A stretch of 64,000 nt of DNA. It comes from Rhynchopus sp. YZ270_cl-10 (taxonomy: Eukaryota; Euglenozoa; Diplonemea; Diplonemida; Diplonemidae). This document shows positions 10,673-20,905 of this stretch, piece by piece. Made by a program: the position numbers and the translations under genes. The notes below the pieces were generated by a model that was given only the letters and a program-made list of their open reading frames with translations, was not told the origin of the DNA and did no database searches. Where the stretch lies: contig OZ037929.1 of the NCBI GenBank assembly GCA_964035575.1, positions 310,001 to 374,000 on the forward strand, written 5' to 3'. Position 1 is the stretch's first letter. The number at the start of each line of letters is the position of its first letter.

Positions 10673-10722
10673 CTTGGTTGTATTAGTGTAGACACCCCAA
10701 AGGATGAACTCCACTATACTTC
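10673..10722. repeat. Small hairpin family B, copy 2
   Basis: Reads TTGTATTAGTGTAGACACCC then GGATGAACTCCACT. It matches 49909-49950 closely. Confidence 0.55.
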
Positions 10723-11012
10723 TTTTTTTTTGTACCGACAGCCCACCTACCTCGGTAGAGTCTGTACACGATGTTGCGGGGGGTTTTTTTTTTTGCGGGT
10801 TTACCTCTAGGCTTTGTGCTTATTGATAACATAAAGTACTTTATGAGCGGAAAGTGTCACGTCGATCACACAACTCCGCAACACCACCACCCAAACAGGT
10901 GAGAGAGATAGTGTGTGGAAGCGTCAACGCGCAATGTGTGTTGGGCTTAGTGCAGCTGCCTTCATTCAGGTTATCATCACTACTTTTTTTTTTTTAATTC
11001 TGTGATACTAGG
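10723..11012. other. Intergenic, no gene seen
   Basis: AT-rich spacer. Its last 8 bases (11005-11012, ATACTAGG) are the left target duplication of the next element. Confidence 0.4.
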
Positions 11013-11561
11013 CAGGGGACATTGGTAGTTTGAGATTTTGAAAAAAAAGCCGGTGTGAGCCAAAAAAGCCGGTGTGAGGCAATTTTTTTTTTCCCCACGC
11101 ATTTTTGGCAGAGACCTCCACAACTCTTTCCCCTCCGCGCCCTATGACATCAAAACTTTTCTGGCGAAGCCACGGTACGCAACATTTCAAAAATTGTGAC
11201 ATAAAATCGCACGCTTTTATAGCCAAACTATGGTAAAGGTAGCTGTGACTATGGCATAGGGTAGAGCTGTGGGCTACCGCTCGTCATTTTTAGCTGCGCC
11301 GCAGGCGCACGGTACGCTACTTTTTTATGAGAGTTGCGAACATCTATTTCTTTTGATTGAACGGACCGATTGGTCTTTGTGGTGGGGTCACATGCACATA
11401 AGAAACCGCTACAGATGTGGTTGTAGCCTTGTATGAGGAGATAAAATTCAGAAAAAAATTCAAAAATCCGCCTTTTTCTTTTTTTTTTTTTTTTTCTCAA
11501 AATCCCACACCGGCTTAGCCGGTGTGGCCACACCGGCACACCGGCATACTAATGTCCCCTG
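11013..11561. mobile_element. Non-autonomous hAT-type element, 549 bp
   Basis: The ends CAGGGGACATTGGTA and CATACTAATGTCCCCTG form terminal inverted repeats. A perfect 8-bp target duplication ATACTAGG flanks it (11005-11012 and 11562-11569), diagnostic of hAT-type insertion. Subterminal GCCGGTGTG repeats occur at both ends. The interior (about 11285-11400) shares a GCCGCAGGCGCACGGTAC block with the element at 37920-38629. No transposase is encoded, and the hAT at 153-2741 has different tips, so it is probably not the driver. Confidence 0.82.
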
Positions 11562-11569
11562 ATACTAGG

Positions 11570-12212
11570 TGTATCGGTATTAGTTTGTTTCATTCTTGAG
11601 TCTGTCGCAATTTTCGTTTTTCTTTTTTTCGTTTTTTTACTTTTTTGGTTCAATCGGGACGGGATGGGGGGGGAGTGCGAGGGGGATACACGACGCTGAA
11701 GTAAATGACTTGACTTGTGGTTTTACTTTGTGGTTCTCACTGTTGGTTTACAACGGTGAAAACCACAAGTAAAAAAATCACAAGTCAAGTCATTTACTTC
11801 ACCGCCGTGGATACATCGTGAAACAGCATTGATTGAATACGAAAGGATAGCTATTTACCCTTTCTTTCCGTTTACAAATACAAATATATTTTGACAATAA
11901 AAATTCGCCAAATTACCCCCCAAAAATACAATGCGAGTCTTTACTGTCTTTAAAACACAACAATTGGTGTGATCGGAACCCGAATTCCCCATACTTTTCC
12001 TGTCTGGTTCCGACCACACACTAGGCAAATGCGTTTTTGACAGAACGACACATCAGTTCATGTGATGTACCTCACTGGCCTGATCAAATAGCTGTCTGTT
12101 GTATCATGTGCGATTTTTTTTTATATAACGATTACCTTATTGAGTAGGCGGGTACATTTTTGTTTTGAAAAAAAAAAAAAAAAGAAAAGATACTAAAAAA
12201 AAAAAAAGAAAA
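11570..12212. other. AT-rich intergenic region
   Basis: No gene. It contains the 11689-11810 palindrome, listed separately, and poly-A/T tracts. Confidence 0.4.
11689..11810. mobile_element. Short palindromic MITE related to the CACGACGG family
   Basis: The ends CACGACGCTGAAGTAAATGA and its near complement ending ACCGCCGTGG enclose inverted CACAAGTCAAGTCATTTA sequence. A GATA or ATA duplication may flank it. It resembles the 10413 and 13002 elements only in the terminal 15 bases. Confidence 0.55.
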
Positions 12213-12254
12213 GTTTATAAGATGACCCTAAGCCTCTCTGTGCTTGGTCACCTT
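12213..12254. repeat. Hairpin family A, reference copy
   Basis: Reads TATAAGATGACCCTAAGCC, loop, TGCTTGGTCACCTT. On the minus (gene) strand it folds as AAGGTGAC, CAAGC, loop of about 8, GCTTAG, GTCATCTT. It lies about 40 bases downstream of the small ORF at 12293. Copies occur at 8918, 9243, 13274, 13377, 17026, 44030, 59718 and 63490, all in the same orientation. Confidence 0.65.
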
Positions 12255-12292
12255 AAAAAAAAAATACAAAAAAGACGGACATGGACTAAATC

Positions 12293-12517
12293 TCATAAAA
12301 CACCGACCCCAAAAACATAATCCCTTTTTTTCGTTGCATTAACAATCCCTTTACACCTGGTGTAAAGATCTGTATCCTCAATGTCGGCCAAAAGCCTTTG
12401 TAATACCTGATTTTTGTTATTGAATCTCCTTCGGATCCTCTTCATTCCCCTTAAAATATAGTTTCTTTTTGCACAGCACAACCCCATCACCACCAAATAC
12501 TTTGCCTCAGTCTCCAT
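12293..12517 (-). CDS. Small basic hypothetical protein
   Basis: A 74-codon frame rich in Arg and Lys (GMKRIRRRFNNKNQ) with no recognised domain. It starts 3-4 bases after an AG (CCGTAGGGGATGG), and a family-A hairpin follows the stop, as also seen after the TPPP-like gene. These are the only reasons to list it. It could equally be a chance ORF. Confidence 0.28.
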   Translation of the reverse strand: METEAKYLVVMGLCCAKRNYILRGMKRIRRRFNNKNQVLQRLLADIEDTDLYTRCKGIVNATKKRDYVFGVGVL

Positions 12518-13001
12518 CCCCTACGGGGAAAACCCCCCACTGTCCCACTCAGAAGAGCCAGCTCTTTTTGTTATCCCTACATACAGGGTCCAAATCGCGC
12601 AGGCTTCAATCTAAGTACTGTGAACAGCTCTAAAAAGGAAATGAAAAAAATTTGACGCAAAAAAAAAAATTGTGGTGAAAAAAAAACGCACCTCGACCTC
12701 TCGATGAAAATGTAGCTCTACCCCCAACCCGCCAAAACCCAGATTAGAAAATAGAAAACACGTTCAATTTCCTATAGCATTTGCTTGTAATCATCAAAAA
12801 AGCAGGGTTTCCGCTAAATGGAAGCTCATCCTTCATTTGTCACTAGGGGACTACACAAGCACACAAAAGAAAACAGATTGTCAATGAGACCCGAGTCTCT
12901 CCTCAGTTTCTTGAATGCTCAATAATAGACAACAGACAAAACATTGCAACGATAGCCACGACCGAAGTAGAGCGAGGGGGGGGTCCCAAACGGTTCACTG
13001 C
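12518..13001. other. Intergenic, no gene seen
   Basis: AT-rich spacer with poly-A tracts. No recognisable feature apart from the MITE that follows. Confidence 0.4.
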
Positions 13002-13232
13002 ACGACGGTGAAGTAACGGGTGTTACAAGTGGAGTTACAAGTGGAGTTACAAGTGGAGTTACAAGTGAGTTACATGTAACTTTTGTTACATGTAACCCAC
13101 TTGTAACCCACCAGTTACGACCTGATTTTGCCTGCAATTCATGTAACCCACTTGTAACTCACTTGTAACGGTTTTTTCACTTGTCACGTTACTAGTAACT
13201 TCACTTGTAATGTACTATACTTCACCGTCGTG
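13002..13232. mobile_element. MITE with CACGACGGTGAAGTA ends, copy 2 (inverted)
   Basis: It is an inverted copy of the element at 10413-10643, with nearly the same length and the same tips. The interior differs mainly in the number of GTTACAAGTG units. The flanks are TG rather than TA. Confidence 0.72.
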
Positions 13233-13273
13233 TGCCTGGGAGACCCTCATAGATAAAGAAAAGCAAAAGAAAG

Positions 13274-13315
13274 GTTTATAAGATGACCCTAAGCCTCGCG
13301 TGCTTAGTCACCTTG
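13274..13315. repeat. Hairpin family A copy, downstream of TPPP gene
   Basis: Reads TATAAGATGACCCTAAGCC, loop CGCG, TGCTTAGTCACC. It is the best-paired member of the family. Confidence 0.65.
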
Positions 13316-13376
13316 AAAAGGCAACAAGAAAGAATACCTAGAGACAAAGAGGTGTGACTAGTAAGAAGAAAGTTTG

Positions 13377-13412
13377 TAAGATGACCCTTAGCGCTTTGCT
13401 GAGTCACAGCTT
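13377..13412. repeat. Hairpin family A copy in the TPPP 3' flank
   Basis: It lies about 15 bases downstream of the stop codon at 13427, so it is almost certainly within the 3' untranslated region. The stem sequence has changed (CTTAGC/GCTGAG) while pairing is largely kept. Confidence 0.6.
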
Positions 13413-13426
13413 GTAGTGTGCACAGC

Positions 13427-14645
13427 TCAGCTTTCCGACGTGAGGTTCTGTGGTGAGCCCTCGGAGCTTTCGTCAGCATCGACCGTGGGGAGGCTGTTGC
13501 ACCCAAGGCTGAACTGGGTTCTCGTGTCCTGTCCGTTCTCGGCGCGCTTCTGCCGCCACATTTTGCGGTACATCTCTTCCGTCTGTTGGAATCAAAATTA
13601 ATATTAGATTTTTGGGAAGAAACTCGCATTGTGTGATCTATGATCGTCTCCGTGAGACACGTAACAGAGAGCTTGTGAGAGCCTGTGAGAGCTTACTGAG
13701 AGCTAGTGAAAAAATCTCTCCCCGTTCATAGATCACCCGCGAATAGCGTCATTTTTATTTCTCTACGTTTCCTCCCCAAAAATATTTTCAAAAAAATCGT
13801 CATACCGTTGTCAGATCTGCATTGTTCTCCTCTACCAGCTCCTCCCGCATCTCATCGGTCAGGATCCTCCCCTTTGTGACATCCATCCCTTGCACCACGG
13901 TAAACCCCTCCTTCGTTGCGATCTCCGCAATCGGCGCGTCTGCGTCCGCTTCGTCCACGAATTTGAACGCCGCACCACCGGCCTTTGCCGCAGGCTTCTT
14001 CTTTGGAATCAACTCAACCTCTACAGGGGTCACCGTCGCCGACGACGGACGGAACGGCGCCTTCTTATCCTTCCCATCCTTCTTAGGTGTTGTCGTACGC
14101 TCCCAGGACTTCTCCTTTTTGATTCCATCCTTCGTTGGTGTTGGGGTACGTTCCCACGACTTTGCCGACCCCTTTGGAGATAATTTTGCTGCAGAAGGTG
14201 GACCCCCTCTCTTGAGCGTTGATCCCGCACCACCTCCGGAATAACCCTTTCTGAGAAGCGGGGCTTGCCGTTCGTTTTCTGCAGTGCGTTCGGAGATGGG
14301 GACGACCGGGGCGTCGCCGTGGACTGCTGCGCGTTGGTCTGCGTATTGCGGCGTGCTCGGCGGGGACGATGCTGGACAGTTTTCAATGATAGCAGCAATA
14401 ACCTCATCCTCCTCCCGCTTCTTCCCTATCAGAGGTGCCAAAAGATGGGTTTTAAACGCCTCAAAAGGAATCTTCTTCGTACCCACCGCCTTCGCCGCCT
14501 TTGCAAAGCAGATATCTGCGTCGGCTGTCTGAAACCCTGGTCCAATGAATTTACAGTCGCGGCAGAGTTTTACGTATTTGGGTCCATCCATTGTGTCGCT
14601 CCCGCGAGGGCAGAAGGCGAGGAAGGCTTGGTGGAGGGTTGCCAT
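13427..14645 (-). CDS. TPPP/p25-alpha-like protein, two exons
   Basis: TPPP family proteins bind and stabilise microtubules. The product is 331 residues. Exon 1 is 14645-13806 and exon 2 is 13582-13427, joined in phase 0 by an intron with a GTATGA donor and CCAACAG acceptor. The N-terminal p25-alpha region covers about 3-85 and includes MDGPKYVKLCRDCKFI, ADADICFAKA and PFEAFKTHLLAPL, the EF-hand-like fold of the family. The middle is disordered and basic with two KSWER-T-P-KKDG repeats (about 165-200), a likely tubulin-binding or phosphorylated tail. I chose Met at 14645 because homology starts there and a long pyrimidine tract precedes it. In-frame ATGs further upstream lie in that tract. 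Confidence 0.8.
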
Positions 14646-15127
14646 TTTTGTGAGTTGTGTAGGGGAAGAGGAAGAGGAGGAAGAGGAAAAGGTGGAAGAG
14701 AAGGAGGGGATAAAATGGTCTGTGGTGTGTGGTGTTGCATAGGCAGAAGGTGTAAGATGGAGCATGCTTTTTGAAAAGTAATTTGAAAATGTAGTCATTT
14801 GAGTGCAGGGGGCCCGTCCGATTTGACGAGGTTCTGCCACGTCTTGGGGAGGGGGGGTGGGGTGGGGTGTGCAGGGCTGTGTTCCCAAGAGAGGAATAAG
14901 GGAAACCGTCCTCCCCCTGCCCAGCCGTAGTGGGGGGATCTATTGTGTTGGTGTCTTGGTGTTCGCTTTCAGAAAAGTCTTGGTTTTTGTGTGAACCTCC
15001 ATTTTTTTTTTTTTTCCACTTTTACAAAAGTTCAAACAGGATCGTGCCATGCTTTCACACCCCAGGATCGGTACTGAACCACATTTGCTTCGCACCCTGA
15101 ACAACTGGCCATCGACGCCGTACTTAC
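14646..15127. other. 5' flank of TPPP gene, no other gene
   Basis: Contains the CCTCTT-rich pyrimidine tract (14655-14720, minus-strand sense) just upstream of the TPPP start. The rest is unremarkable. Confidence 0.4.
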
Positions 15128-15290
15128 TCTGTTGTCCGCCTTATTGGGAGGCCCAAATTGGCTGTGGGGGGTGTACCGTTTTTGAGCGAATTTTTGTTTT
15201 TTTTACCCCGCAAAGAAGAGCGTCTCATTGCCGAAGGATGCGTATTCAATCTCGCTGTCGTCAAAAAAACGCTGTCTCCTGATCACAGTA
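15128..15290 (-). pseudogene. Duplicated 3' end of the small EF-hand gene
   Basis: This segment repeats 15432-15590 with many differences. On the minus strand it still encodes DSEIEYASFGNETLF, matching the last EF-hand loop of the gene at 15504-15722. The rest of the gene is missing, so it is a partial duplicate or an abandoned last exon. Confidence 0.55.
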
Positions 15291-15503
15291 TTGCACACTA
15301 TCCACCTATGGGGCGTCCCCTAGATCTATCAACACCCACCGAAACTGTTGGGTGATATTTTTATTACTGCAATACGCTCCCACTTACCTGGCCTGTGAAG
15401 AGGAAACCTCTTTTGAGGCCAAAAAATAATGCGATTCTGTTGTCCGCCTTATGGGGCCCAAATTGGTGTGGTATCGTTTTTGAGCGGAAAAATTTTTTTT
15501 TTT

Positions 15504-15722
15504 TCACCCCGCAAATAGCGTCTCATTGACGAAGGATGCATATTCAATTTCGCCGTCGCCAAATGCATCTGCTTCCTCTACTATCTCAACAGCCTCTGAA
15601 TGCGGCAGGCCTGCTCCTAGCCGTGTCAGCACGAAGACCATCGTCTCCTTCGACACCTTCCCACACCCGGTTGTGTCAAACACGCTGAACGCCGCCACCA
15701 CGTCAGCTGCCGTGTGCGACAT
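15504..15722 (-). CDS. Small EF-hand calcium-binding protein
   Basis: It encodes 72 residues with a pair of EF-hands of the calmodulin/light-chain type. The first loop, DTTGCGKVSKE, lacks the usual acidic residue at position 5. The second, DAFGDGEIEYASF, keeps D1, D5 and a weak position 12, so calcium binding is uncertain. The start follows a TTCACAG acceptor by one base. Either the protein is this short and trans-spliced, or upstream exons with two more EF-hands exist that I could not find. A diverged duplicate of its 3' end lies at 15128-15290. Confidence 0.6.
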   Translation of the reverse strand: MSHTAADVVAAFSVFDTTGCGKVSKETMVFVLTRLGAGLPHSEAVEIVEEADAFGDGEIEYASFVNETLFAG

Positions 15723-16014
15723 ACTGTGAATACACTACCTTGTCCCTGTGGGTTGTAGGGTACAATTTGGTTGGAGAATGTCATTGGGCAGAAGGCAAAG
15801 GGTGGGCATTCATTTATATACATTTTTTCGCGTAATTATTGCGAGGAAGAAACAAAAAAAAACACAAAAAAAAGCGTTTTCTTGAAAAGTGCTCGGAATG
15901 AGTCAAGCAAGGGTCAATTTAAAAAAAATCTGCTCTGTTTTGTAAGCAGTTTTTCAAAAGGTCCGCGACTTTCCTTTTCCTTCGTTTGAAAAAAAAAAAA
16001 TGGCTATTTTTTTA

Positions 16015-16083
16015 CTAGAAAAGTGGTTTTCTTGAGTGATTTCTGAGTGTACACTCAGCAATCACGAAGAGAAAACGACTTTT
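16015..16083. repeat. Imperfect palindrome with perfect core
   Basis: GAAAAGTGGTTTTCTT and its near complement surround the perfect 16-bp palindrome CTGAGTGTACACTCAG. Possibly a tiny MITE. Confidence 0.5.
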
Positions 16084-17025
16084 CCGAGGTAGTTTTTGTT
16101 GAAATATTAAAAGTCGGCAACTCCAGAAAAGTTTAAAAAAAAGTACAGAAAAGTTGGAAAATTTCAACAAACAAAAAAAAAAATTAGTGTATGGAAAAAT
16201 ACGTTGGTTGCATTAAGTGTACAACACCCGAAGAGTGTGCTCTCACTATGCAATCATGTGGTTTTTTTTCGTTTTGTGGTTTTATCGAACAAATTGCCCT
16301 CAACCAAGAGGTTAGATTGTGATCACAAATGCCACCCGACAAAAGGGTTAGGCTATGTACATAAGATGGGTTGATTTTTGAAAAGAAAAGAAAAATTGAA
16401 CACAACACTACATTGCACAAACGGGGTGTGATAAACACACTAAAAAGACAGAAAAGTTTATACATGTTGGGCCATCCGAAAAGGGCTACCTGAAAGGGGG
16501 AGGGGAGAGAGACACTGTGAGACGCTGCAAGACAAAAAAAGTGTCACTTTGTCGTTCCCTCACATCCTTTCTTATAGTAGCGCCTACAATTAACTGTTTA
16601 CGGACTGTGGCTTTCCCCTTTTGAATTTTTGGGGTGTTCACATGATCTCCAAATAAATTGGTCCCAATGGTGCTCAGGGAGGGGTCGATATTGACAGGTC
16701 GCTGACAGGTCACTGACACAGGGACTTTATACACACACCCCCTCAGTGACCCCCCCTGATATTGACAGGTCGCCGACAGGTCGTTGACCGACTTCCGAAA
16801 AGCACCACCCAAGAGATAACTTTTTTTTTTTTTTGACCAAATCTGGCAGTATTTTGAAAGATTTTTGCACAAAATCGCTCCAAAAAAGGAGAACACAGAG
16901 ACAAATAAGGAGCGTCGGGTACGGAGAACGTCATTATGAGGGCGCCTCCAAAAGAGGGGAAGAAGTTGGAGAAGAAAAAAAGGAAACAATAAAAGTGCAT
17001 TTCCAACCGCAGAGAAGGAGATAGT

Positions 17026-17070
17026 TAGCAAGATGGACCTAAACCTCCTCGTGTGGTGTATGTCACTGAT
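17026..17070. repeat. Hairpin family A, diverged copy
   Basis: Reads AAGATGGACCTAAACCTCC then TGTGGTGTATGTCACT, with the stem partly lost. A shorter relative, CAGATGGACCTAAATATG, lies at 18246. Confidence 0.4.
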
Positions 17071-17684
17071 TCACAATCTTTACAATTTATCACACAGCAC
17101 CAGCCATAATGGCTTTACCAGGCAAACAGAAGAGCAGGTGTCTGTACCAAGGCACGTCACTCAAGAAACTAAATCTTTTTTGTTGTGAGTATACGACCAC
17201 TACCACCAGGCAGTAGACTTTCAAAAGAACAGAAAAATTTTGAAATTTTTAAATACTGGAATTCCATACCCAGAGGGGGGATAAAAAACGAGAATGGGGC
17301 TACACTGAAAATGTATCAAAAGAGATAAGGGTTAAAAATGACATTATTTTGAGAAGAGAGCCAGGCGTGGGTACAAGGAAGAAAAGGGCAATGAAGAGGG
17401 TTTCAAAGAAAAAAGAGAACGAAAGAAAAAAGAGAGAAGAAGGAATAGGAACTATCGACACACATTCTCTGACTAACCCACTCTGCGAAGCCAGCAGCCG
17501 GATGAAAGCATAAAATAAAGAAAACGTCTCAACCTCATTTTTCTGCCGCAGGTGGGTCAGTCAGAGCTCTTCTGACAGCGGGCCATCGCATGCCACATCC
17601 GACGGATGGTGGTGGGATGTACAAAGAACAGTTACCCTGGAGTCACTATCAAAATTTTTTTTGTTGTATTTCACAGTCACTTTA

Positions 17685-17925
17685 CACCTACCATACTTCG
17701 TAGTACGCATGAGCCCGCCAAAAATCCCACCAAAAACCCCGCCCGAGTTGAGACGGACCTGAGGCGGACTTTTTTACTGAGTCCGCCAAGTCTTCCTCAA
17801 GTTCGCCCGAGAGTACATCTTTTCGAGAGTACATCTTTTGGCGGGCTTGAGACGGACTATGACGTACTTTCAAAGTCCGCCACAGTCCGTCTTAACTCAG
17901 GGCGGACTCCAGCGGGCTACAAAGG
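17685..17925. repeat. Inverted-repeat cluster with GGCGGAC/GTCCGCC units
   Basis: Repeats of GAGACGGAC, GGCGGAC and their complements occur around a direct duplication of CGAGAGTACATCTTTT (about 17808-17840). It looks like a degenerate palindromic element. No gene. Confidence 0.5.
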
Positions 17926-18299
17926 ATGGACCTGATATAAAAATAACCGTTTTTTTTCCCTTTTTTATTATTCATCTCCAACCCGGCACGGAAGTAGCGG
18001 GGGAGAGAGAAAGGAGAGACCGAGAGACTTTTTTTTGGTACCACGAAATAAAAAGAACTGATGTGCCTCGCCCAAATTTCTTGTCATTTTTTGTTGTTAC
18101 TTTGTGCAAATTGACTCTAATGCTAATACAAAAAAAAGCGTTCTGAGGGGGACCGCTGTCTGCCACTCTTGGTCACAATCGGAAAAAATGTTGTACTGAC
18201 ATGCCCACAACTGCACACCCTCACACCTCGGAAAGAAAAAGAGGACGGATCAGATGGACCTAAATATGCGCAAAATAATAATAATAAAACCTAGGGGGA

Positions 18300-18450
18300 T
18301 CCGTAAATAGACCGGCAACGACCAGACACGTAATTAGTGTGTATAGCCGGTCTTTAGCCGGTCTTTAGGGTCCGTAAAAAGACCGGCTCTTAAGGATTAC
18401 CGGCTATAAGGGCCGGTCCTACCCACCCTCGAAAAAGACCGGCAGACCGG
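18300..18450. repeat. Palindromic cluster of GACCGG/CCGGTC units
   Basis: At least eight GACCGGC or GCCGGTC units appear in both orientations within 150 bases, which could fold into a multi-stem structure. Probably a small foldback element. Confidence 0.5.
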
Positions 18451-18539
18451 GTGTACAATTGTACACACAAAAATTTACGTACGATCTTCCTTCTAAGGTG
18501 CTCGCTCTCCATACCTAGACCCTCGAATTTTTTTTTTTT

Positions 18540-19540
18540 GCCCCTATATTGGGCTAATTTCGACGATTTGAGGCCATTAAAAGCAAAATTTGGCACTTTT
18601 GAGCATCTAGGGGGGTCTAAAACGCGGTTCCGCGAACCCAAAATTTCGTGATTTTTACCAAAAACAAGTCGATTTTTGAAAAAATCTCAAAAAAAAAAAA
18701 TCCCAATTTTTTTTTTCACAAGTGTTTTTGAGGCCTGCTCACTACACCCTAGGTACCCTTCTGGGACCAAAAAGTCAAAAAAAGCAAGAATTGAGCTGTT
18801 TTGAGCATCTAGAGTTTATTCCCCGGCCATTTTTCTGCACCACCAGTGCATTTTGTATGGGCCAGCGCCTTGTCAAAAAATCGAAAAATCTCAAAAAAAA
18901 AAATTTTTTTTCGGGAAAATTTCGACCCCTGAGTTGGGTTTTTGGGCACCAAAAAGTGCAAAAAAACGCAAAAATCGGGTGTTTTGACGATCTGGGGGTA
19001 AACATATGCATTATGCACCTTATGCATTACTACAGGGCCCACAATTTCGACTTTTCCTTAGCAAATTCCGTCACATTTTTTTTTTTTCGATTTTGGCAAA
19101 GGCAAATCTCAGGAAAAAAAAAATCACCCCGATAGTGGGTCCTTGGGTGTCCAAAGATGCCAAAAACACAAAAAAATTGATGTTTTGACCATCGGTGGGC
19201 ACCTAAAACGCACTTTTCTGCCCAAAAAAAATGAATATCGATTTTTCCTTAGCGTTCTTATAGCCGTGATTTTTCAGTTTTTTTTCACAAAAAAATTCAC
19301 CAAAAATAGTGTGTCCTTGGGAGATCAAAAACGCAAAAAAACGCAAAATTTTGGTGTTTTGACCCTTCAGAAGCACCCAAAACGCACTTTTGTGTACAAA
19401 AACACACATATTTCACATTTCCTTAGCAATTCCTTTCACCAGTACAAGGCGATTTTTGACCAGACAAAAAAATTTTTATTGCTCAAAAACGGGCGTGGTA
19501 GGCACCCGAAGTCATAAAATGGCCCAAAGAATCCAAAAAA
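18540..19540. repeat. Degenerate tandem repeat, period about 175-200 bp
   Basis: Five diverged units are aligned by the motif TTTTGA(G/C)CATCT...: anchors at 18601, 18803, 18986, 19187 and 19361. Each unit contains runs like CCAAAAAGTGCAAAAAAACG and usually CCTTAGCAATTC. The spacing alternates between about 202 and 175-183, hinting at a higher-order dimer. No coding potential. Confidence 0.6.
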
Positions 19541-20067
19541 CCTCAGAAATACATGTTCGTGAAAAACATTTGCAAGTCAAAATTCAACCACAATACGGTC
19601 ATTTTGTGCATACCCTGTGACTGTAGTGGCTAGAGAACACGCATGCAGACCTGTTCCTTGCAATTTCCAGTGTTGTGTTTATCAATGCATGCATCCAGAG
19701 GACCTTTGGTTTACAAAATCGTAGGCACTCCTGAGCAATGAAGTCGGTTTTTGACCCAAAATCGGGGTGTGTGGGCCCTAATTTGCTCCAAATTTGGCCG
19801 AAAATTGGGATTTTTCTGAAAATTTCATTGTGCTCAGCAAAAATCCTTGCTTTTTTGAAGAATTTTCCAAAAAATATGCTATACCCCCTATGACTGGACC
19901 CAACTCCCCTCACCCTTTTTTTTTTCACCCAAAAGGGCCGGAAATTTTACACACTAATACACAAACTTACGGACCCCCCCTACATCCTCGAACTTTTCTA
20001 CACAGGCTTTCATTGAACGCATCCTCCAAGACCAAAACCACCACTGCGTTATGGTCTGCAAAAAAAA

Positions 20068-20110
20068 AGAGCAATTGAAACGTGCTAAAACACATCTCAG
20101 TCGAGCTCAT
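20068..20110. repeat. Small element family D, copy 1
   Basis: GAGCAATTGAAACGTGCTAA then AACACATCTCAGTCGAGCTC, with GAGC/GCTC able to pair. Copies are at 20862 and 59336. Confidence 0.5.
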
Positions 20111-20525
20111 GCAAAGGGTGGGACTGTGGGTGTTCCGTACCGTAAAAAGTCTGAAAATATTCAAAAAATCACAACTGAAGCGGGTTCATCTTTTGTACCA
20201 TATACACACAAAAGAACAACGTTCTCTGCGACAATAAAGGTTTAACTTTTTTTTTCCTGTTGTTTCTTCCTCGAGAAGCCACGGAAAACACACAACAAAT
20301 TTAGTCACCTTTTACGTTCAAACGTCGTTTCTTTTTATCATACACAAACTTCCACAAGACACGAATACAACACAAACACAAGAAAAATTTAAAAAAAAAT
20401 GGATCATTGGTGTACCTTTCATCCCACACATGCCCTATACAAATTGGGCTATGCCATGCTCTGAGCAATAATCCTTCACAACCCCTTTCACAACACTTGT
20501 ACGTCACAACCAAAAGAGACACATG

Positions 20526-20616
20526 TGGTGCTCCTGAAAACCCCATTTTGCGTACTTGCTGCGTACTGAGTGCGTAGTTGTTGCGTACTTGGTATTTTTT
20601 TATTTCAGGAGCACCA
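20526..20616. mobile_element. 91-bp MITE
   Basis: The ends TGGTGCTCCTGAAA and TTTCAGGAGCACCA flank repeated TGCGTACT units. No ORF. No clear target duplication. Confidence 0.5.
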
Positions 20617-20861
20617 ACATGGCAAATTAAATGCCCTGCAGGCTAGGCTCTGTTCTGAGTCAAAGATTTGATGCAGGAAAAAATAGGATCGAGTATAGGT
20701 AAAGTTGTCTTCATTGATTTGCACAAATCCTCCTGTTTTGAGGGATGATTTTGGCGGTACCCCGGTAATACTATTTTCTCCTTTAAAGCAAGGTTCGGAG
20801 GAATAAAAAAAAACCACAAATTTTCGAAACCTGCAAAACACTATTACAACAACTACAAAAA

Positions 20862-20905
20862 AGAGCAGTCGAAACGTACTAAAACGCAGCTCGGTCGTGC
20901 TCTTC
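20862..20905. repeat. Small element family D, copy 2
   Basis: GAGCAGTCGAAACGTACTAA then AACGCAGCTCGGTCGTGCTC. Loop and stem positions match copy 1. Confidence 0.5.

Larger units (their letters stand above)
15740..17684. other. AT-rich intergenic region, no gene supported
   Basis: About 1.9 kb with poly-A/T tracts. The long minus-strand ORF at 16486-17031 shows no domain and crosses low-complexity repeats. Near 16690-16790 a TTGACAGGTCGCTGACAGGTC-like unit occurs twice, and a relative lies near 21338-21375. Confidence 0.4.

Noticed and set aside
16486-17031. Minus-strand ORF of 181 codons
   Set aside because: It crosses repeated TTGACAGGTCG units and poly-T tracts and has no domain. The composition is like the flanking spacer.
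18540-19540. CRISPR-like array
   Set aside because: Units are ~190 bp, highly diverged and not separated by uniform spacers. The genome is eukaryotic.
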